This document shows, piece after piece, positions 6,746 through 9,493 of a stretch of DNA of 9,493 bases. The stretch is from NCBI GenBank assembly GCA_964599655.1, contig CAZRGV010000193.1:1-9493 (forward strand), given 5' to 3'. Within the stretch, counting starts at the first letter, position 1, and each line of letters begins with the position of its first letter. A model generated the notes under the pieces. It saw only the letters and a list, made by a program, of their open reading frames with translations, had not been told where the DNA came from and did not search any database. The translations under genes were made by a program, and so were the position numbers. This stretch comes from CAZRGV01 sp964599655 (lineage in GTDB: Bacteria > Planctomycetota > Planctomycetia > Isosphaerales > Isosphaeraceae).

Positions 6746-7540
6746 TCAGGGTTTCGGGCCGGTGTTCTTCGCTCGCTCCGCCGCCGCCTCTCTCTGAGCA
6801 CGGCCGGTCATGGGGACGAACAACGTTGGCCGCAACTTCTTTCCGACAAGCTTGCCGTCCTTCTTCACGACGAGGTAAACCGCCTGATTGTAGCGATCTC
6901 CCAGGGGAATGATCATGCGGCCTCCCTCCTTGAGCTGCTCGACCAGGGGCGGGGGGATTTTCTCGGGTGCGCAGGTGACGATGATCGCGTCAAACGGCGC
7001 CGCCTCCGGCCAACCGGCATAGCCATCGCCGACCTTCGTATGGATATTGTCGTAACCCAGTTGCTTGATGACCTTGGCGGCCTGCTCGCCCAGGGGCTTG
7101 TGGATCTCGACCGAATAGACCTCCTTGACCAGCCTGGAGAGGATCGACGCCTGATAGCCCGAGCCCGTTCCCACCTCGTAGACCTTGTCGGTCGGCTTCG
7201 GCTCGAGCGCCTCGGTCATGAAGGCGACGTCGAAGGTGGGTGTGATCGTCTGCCCTTCACCGATCGGAATCGACTCGTCCTCATAGGCGAGCCGCCTCAC
7301 CTCGGGCGGAATGAACAGGTGTCTCGGCACGGTACGGAACGCCTCGAGAACCCGCGGGTCCTTGATGCCACGCTCGGCCAGATGCCGTTGGACCATCCGG
7401 TTCCGGGCCGCCTGAAACGGGTCGCTGGGCGTGTCCGATTTTTTGGTCGGATCCGTCTTGGGCGGGTCGTCGGCCCGGACCACGACGATCAGCCCCATCA
7501 CCGCGCAAAGTGAAACGCACCAGAGAGTTCGCAGTTTCAT
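6746..7540 (-). CDS. pcm: Protein-L-isoaspartate O-methyltransferase with signal peptide
   Basis: ATG 7540 gives 264 residues. The frame stays open 79 codons further upstream, but that extension has no sensible composition and would run through the promoter, so it is rejected. The enzyme methylates isoaspartyl residues in damaged proteins, using S-adenosylmethionine, and so starts their repair. Visible family signs: RTVPRHLFIPPEVRRLAYEDE (69-89), GEGQTITPTFDVAFMTEAL (94-112, the substrate/SAM loop, usually GxGQTIS-P), SAM motif I EVGTGSGYQASIL (122-134), YSVEIH (142-147), VGDGYAGWPEAAPFDAIIVT (170-189) and LKEGGRMIIPLG (203-214). Residues 1-23 look like a Sec signal peptide, MKLRTLWCVSLCAVMGLIVV, followed by a polar Pro/Lys/Asp-rich linker at 24-42. 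The core is thus normal PCMT size with an export leader. Export is odd because SAM is cytoplasmic. Confidence 0.93.
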   Translation of the reverse strand: MKLRTLWCVSLCAVMGLIVVVRADDPPKTDPTKKSDTPSDPFQAARNRMVQRHLAERGIKDPRVLEAFRTVPRHLFIPPEVRRLAYEDESIPIGEGQTITPTFDVAFMTEALEPKPTDKVYEVGTGSGYQASILSRLVKEVYSVEIHKPLGEQAAKVIKQLGYDNIHTKVGDGYAGWPEAAPFDAIIVTCAPEKIPPPLVEQLKEGGRMIIPLGDRYNQAVYLVVKKDGKLVGKKLRPTLFVPMTGRAQREAAAERAKNTGPKP

Positions 7541-7597
7541 GGGCGTGGCGTCCCGTCGATCGAGGGATGGGATGGGTGGGTAATCCGTCGAAGCTCC

Positions 7598-7627
7598 AGT
7601 ATACGTTCCAGAACACCGAACCGCCAA
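7598..7627 (-). promoter_or_regulatory. Sigma70-type promoter for the methyltransferase gene
   Basis: On the minus strand -35 TTGGCG (7622-7627, four of six) and -10 TATACT (7598-7603, five of six) are 18 bases apart. The transcript would start near 7591, leaving a leader of about 50 bases before ATG 7540. The leader lacks a strong Shine-Dalgarno. A perfect palindrome begins five bases upstream of the -35 box. Confidence 0.45.
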
Positions 7628-7631
7628 GGGA

Positions 7632-7652
7632 CGGTGATCGATCCGATCACCG
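7632..7652. promoter_or_regulatory. Perfect palindrome, candidate operator between divergent genes
   Basis: CGGTGATCG (7632-7640) and CGATCACCG (7644-7652) are exact reverse complements with a three-base ATC spacer. The centre, 7642, lies about 51 bases upstream of the predicted methyltransferase transcript start and between the two divergent genes. Symmetry of this size fits a dimeric transcription factor site, with activator-like placement for the minus-strand gene. A cruciform or a chance feature are the alternatives; the regulator is not identifiable. Confidence 0.5.
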
Positions 7653-7708
7653 CGTCCGGCATCGTCTCGAAACGGCAAATTCGATCGTTCTAGAAGGCGG
7701 GAAACATC

Positions 7709-7737
7709 TTGGTGCCGGGGCACGTACAAGGTAAGAT
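7709..7737 (+). promoter_or_regulatory. Possible sigma70 promoter for the Cys-rich protein/glycosyltransferase pair
   Basis: TTGGTG (7709-7714, three of six) and TAAGAT (7732-7737, four of six) are 17 bases apart. Transcription would begin near 7744, giving a leader of about 54 bases with GGTGAGG (7779-7785) upstream of ATG 7798. The match is modest. Confidence 0.3.
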
Positions 7738-7797
7738 GCGATTGGGTTTCGGACGGGAAAAACGCTTCAACGCTCACGGTGAGGCGCGCCGAAAGTG

Positions 7798-8253
7798 ATG
7801 ATGGGTCCGCTGTCGGCCGTTCTGGTTCTCGGGACGTTGCTTCCCGCCGCGGAGGCTCCCGAATCGAAGCCCCGGGAAGTGACCCTTCGTGGTCAGGTTG
7901 TCGAGCTGACCGCGGCCTTGAAGGAACGGAATCTCCCCGCCGACGCCGAACCCATCGCCAAACAGGTTGTCGTAAAAGCGGAGAACGGCACGATCATCCC
8001 GTTGTTGTCCAATGGCGCCAGCCGGGCGCTGTTTCTCGATGAGCGATTGCGGGGCCGTTCGGCCGAGATCCAGGGATGGATGTACGAAGGACTGCCCTAC
8101 GTGCAGGTGGTGACGTTTCAAGTCGAGGAACAAGGCCGGCTTCGCACACCCGAATACTATTGCGACGTCTGCACGATCACGGTCCGCTACCCCCAGGCTT
8201 GCCCTTGCTGCCAGGGGCCCATGGAGTTGCGCTACCAACCCCCTGTCCCTTGA
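7798..8253 (+). CDS. Small exported Cys-rich hypothetical protein (possible OB-fold plus zinc-ribbon-like tail)
   Basis: ATG 7798 gives 151 residues; a GTG one codon upstream and an ATG at 7801 are also in frame. GGTGAGG at 7779-7785 is the nearest Shine-Dalgarno-like sequence, about 12 bases away. Residues 1-20 look like a Sec signal peptide ending AEA, so the mature part should be in the periplasm or outside. Residues about 27-110 alternate short strands (REVTLRGQVVELT, KQVVVKAENGTIIPLL, SAEIQGWMYEGLPYVQVVTF), reminiscent of an OB-fold. The tail has YYCDVCTITVRYPQACPCCQ: Cys122, Cys125, Cys135, Cys137 and Cys138, a likely metal or redox centre. I cannot name the family. It lies 81 bases upstream of the lipid glycosyltransferase gene on the same strand, suggesting co-transcription and an envelope role, which is inference from position only. 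Confidence 0.8.
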   Translation: MMGPLSAVLVLGTLLPAAEAPESKPREVTLRGQVVELTAALKERNLPADAEPIAKQVVVKAENGTIIPLLSNGASRALFLDERLRGRSAEIQGWMYEGLPYVQVVTFQVEEQGRLRTPEYYCDVCTITVRYPQACPCCQGPMELRYQPPVP

Positions 8254-8306
8254 GCCGTTGACGCCGCCAGTCCTCGGTTTCGCGTCCCCATCCCAACCAC
8301 CGACGG

Positions 8307-8321
8307 CGGCGGGATCCGCCG
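8307..8321 (+). other. Possible hairpin just before the glycosyltransferase start
   Basis: CGGCGG (8307-8312) and CCGCCG (8316-8321) form a six-pair stem with a GAT loop. The next bases, GGGA (8322-8325), are the only Shine-Dalgarno-like sequence for ATG 8335, and the stem ends directly against them. It could modulate translation of the second gene of the pair, or simply reflect GC-rich sequence. Confidence 0.25.
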
Positions 8322-8334
8322 GGGATCGCTGCAC

Positions 8335-9493
8335 ATGGACACCGCCAACCTCCTGCTGGGGCTCTCCGCCACGATTGCCGTGGCCTCCACTTTGGTCGCG
8401 ATGGCCTGCCTGTTCTGGGCCACTCGCAAGCGCCCGGTCCCGCTGGACCACACACCGCCCGTGACGATCCTCAAGCCGCTCAAGGGGATCGACGAGGGAC
8501 TCGAGCAGAATCTTCGCAGCTTCTTTGAGCTGGACTATCCCGAGTATCAGCTGATCTTTGGCGTGGCGGACCTCGACGATCCGGCGATCCCGGTGGTCGA
8601 AACCCTGCTGGCCGAATACCCCGGTCGTGACGCGATGCTGGTCGTCGGCGCGCCGACCTTCGGGCTGAACCCGAAGGTCGAGAACCTGGCGGCGATGTAT
8701 CCCCATCGCAAGCACGACGTGATCCTGATCAGCGACTCGAACGTGCGGGTACGCCCGTCGTACCTTCGCGAAACGGCCTGCTACCTGGCCGATCCGGGCG
8801 TGGGGCTGGTCACGAATATCTTCGCCGGCGTGGGTGAGTCGAGGCTCGGGGCGGCCCTCGAAAACCTTCAGCTCAACGGCTTCATCGCGGGAAATGTCGC
8901 GACGGCCAAGGCCGTGCGGATCACCTGCGTCGTCGGCAAGTCGATGCTCATGCCGGTGCGAGCCCTGGAAGCCGTCGGTGGGCTCGCGGCGGTGCGGAAC
9001 CTGCTCGCCGAGGATCAGGCGATCGGCGTGAAAGTGCGCAAGGCGGGCTATTCCATCGCCTTGAGCCATCACGTCATCGACAACGTCAACCAGTCGCGCG
9101 ACTTGAAATGGTTCCTCAATCGCCACTCGCGATGGTACAAGATCCGGCTCCAGATGGCCCTTCCCACGTATCTGCTGGAGCCGCTCACGAATCTGACCAC
9201 CATCGGCCTGGTCTGGGCGCTTTCGGGTGAATCGGGCCTGGCCTGGGGCGGCCTGGTGGTCCTCTGCGGACTTGGAATCTTTCGAGACGCGGTCCAGACA
9301 CGATGGCTCCGGGGGTCCTGGCCAAAGCTTCGCGACCTCCCGTTGAGCCTGCTCAAAGATCTGTTCCTGCTTCCCATCTGGTTCGACAGCCTGTTCAACC
9401 GCCGCGTCCACTGGCGAGGCCATCGATTGCTCGTCGGCAGATTTACCAGGCTTCGAGCCGCAAGGGTGCCTCGGCACGTCCGGCTCCGGATGC
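8335..9493 (+). CDS. Membrane glycosyltransferase of the ceramide glucosyltransferase (GT21)/HpnI type (end beyond window)
   Basis: ATG 8335 opens a frame of 386 codons with no stop before the window edge; length and the basic tail suggest the end is near. Residues 5-28 form a membrane span (LLLGLSATIAVASTLVAMAC). The GT-A domain follows: PPVTILKPLKGIDEGLEQNL (39-58), FGVADLDDPAIPVVETL (75-91) with a D1-type Asp, LISDSNVRV (132-140) as the D2 motif, LLAEDQAIG (223-231) as D3, and RHSRW (263-267) as the (Q/R)xxRW signature of processive-type and GT21 enzymes. Two or more C-terminal hydrophobic segments (about 277-317 and 338-353) anchor it. Family members move glucose or N-acetylglucosamine from a UDP-sugar to a lipid: ceramide in GT21, bacteriohopanetetrol for HpnI. 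The acceptor cannot be decided here because no other hopanoid or sphingolipid gene is in view. It is probably co-transcribed with the secreted Cys-rich protein gene. Confidence 0.88.
   Translation, partial: MDTANLLLGLSATIAVASTLVAMACLFWATRKRPVPLDHTPPVTILKPLKGIDEGLEQNLRSFFELDYPEYQLIFGVADLDDPAIPVVETLLAEYPGRDAMLVVGAPTFGLNPKVENLAAMYPHRKHDVILISDSNVRVRPSYLRETACYLADPGVGLVTNIFAGVGESRLGAALENLQLNGFIAGNVATAKAVRITCVVGKSMLMPVRALEAVGGLAAVRNLLAEDQAIGVKVRKAGYSIALSHHVIDNVNQSRDLKWFLNRHSRWYKIRLQMALPTYLLEPLTNLTTIGLVWALSGESGLAWGGLVVLCGLGIFRDAVQTRWLRGSWPKLRDLPLSLLKDLFLLPIWFDSLFNRRVHWRGHRLLVGRFTRLRAARVPRHVRLRM

Noticed and set aside
5613..6797. 394-codon plus-strand open frame across the gene-poor region and the small unknown gene
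   Set aside because: Composition is dominated by Arg and Gly, it overlaps the ends of two minus-strand genes, and it has no recognisable domain.
7541..7777. 79-codon N-terminal extension of the methyltransferase
   Set aside because: It would run through the predicted promoter and palindrome, and the signal peptide only makes sense from ATG 7540.
7774..9477. 567-codon open frame on the minus strand opposite the Cys-rich protein and glycosyltransferase genes
   Set aside because: It mirrors two genes with clear signal peptide, membrane and catalytic motifs. Its product is rich in Arg, Asp, His and Gln with no domain signature, as expected opposite GC-rich coding DNA.

Overview
The window looks like chromosomal DNA of a planctomycete, probably of the Isosphaeraceae/Gemmatales type. 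This is inferred from the very GC-rich codon use, the widely spaced genes on both strands, the large secreted carbohydrate-active-like protein with N-terminal sandwich modules, the exported isoaspartyl methyltransferase and the GT21/HpnI-type glycosyltransferase. No database search was possible. I see no rRNA, tRNA, transposase, phage gene or CRISPR array.

Layout. (1) Bases 1-664, minus: the N-terminal 221 residues of a TIM-barrel sugar phosphate isomerase/epimerase, cut off by the window edge. (2) Bases 665-813: a compact divergent promoter region whose two -35 boxes form an inverted repeat. (3) Bases 814-1468, plus: a HAD-family sugar-phosphatase/phosphomutase-like gene broken by a frameshift near 880-886, which separates the catalytic Asp motif from the rest. 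(4) Converging on it, minus strand: a UDP-glucuronate 4-epimerase-like SDR (1533-2486), and upstream of that a 965-residue secreted protein (2579-5476). The latter has two sandwich modules and a GH-A/GH5-like barrel with altered catalytic-site residues. (5) Bases 5477-6035: a gene-poor stretch with a 16-bp direct repeat and small inverted repeats. (6) Minus strand: a small Ala-rich unknown protein (6036-6620) and an exported protein-L-isoaspartate O-methyltransferase (6746-7540). (7) Bases 7541-7797: a second divergent promoter region, with a perfect 9-bp-arm palindrome next to the methyltransferase promoter. (8) Plus strand: a small exported Cys-rich protein (7798-8253), then a membrane glycosyltransferase of the ceramide glucosyltransferase/HpnI type (8335 to the window edge), probably co-transcribed.

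The genes do not form one obvious pathway. The recurring themes are sugar handling (isomerase, HAD, UDP-sugar epimerase, GH-like protein, lipid glycosyltransferase) and the cell envelope (three proteins with signal peptides, one integral-membrane enzyme). I found no convincing new multi-gene system. The points most worth checking are the broken HAD gene behind a strong-looking promoter, the likely inactive GH-like protein, the palindrome at 7632-7652, and the secreted Cys-rich protein paired with the lipid glycosyltransferase.
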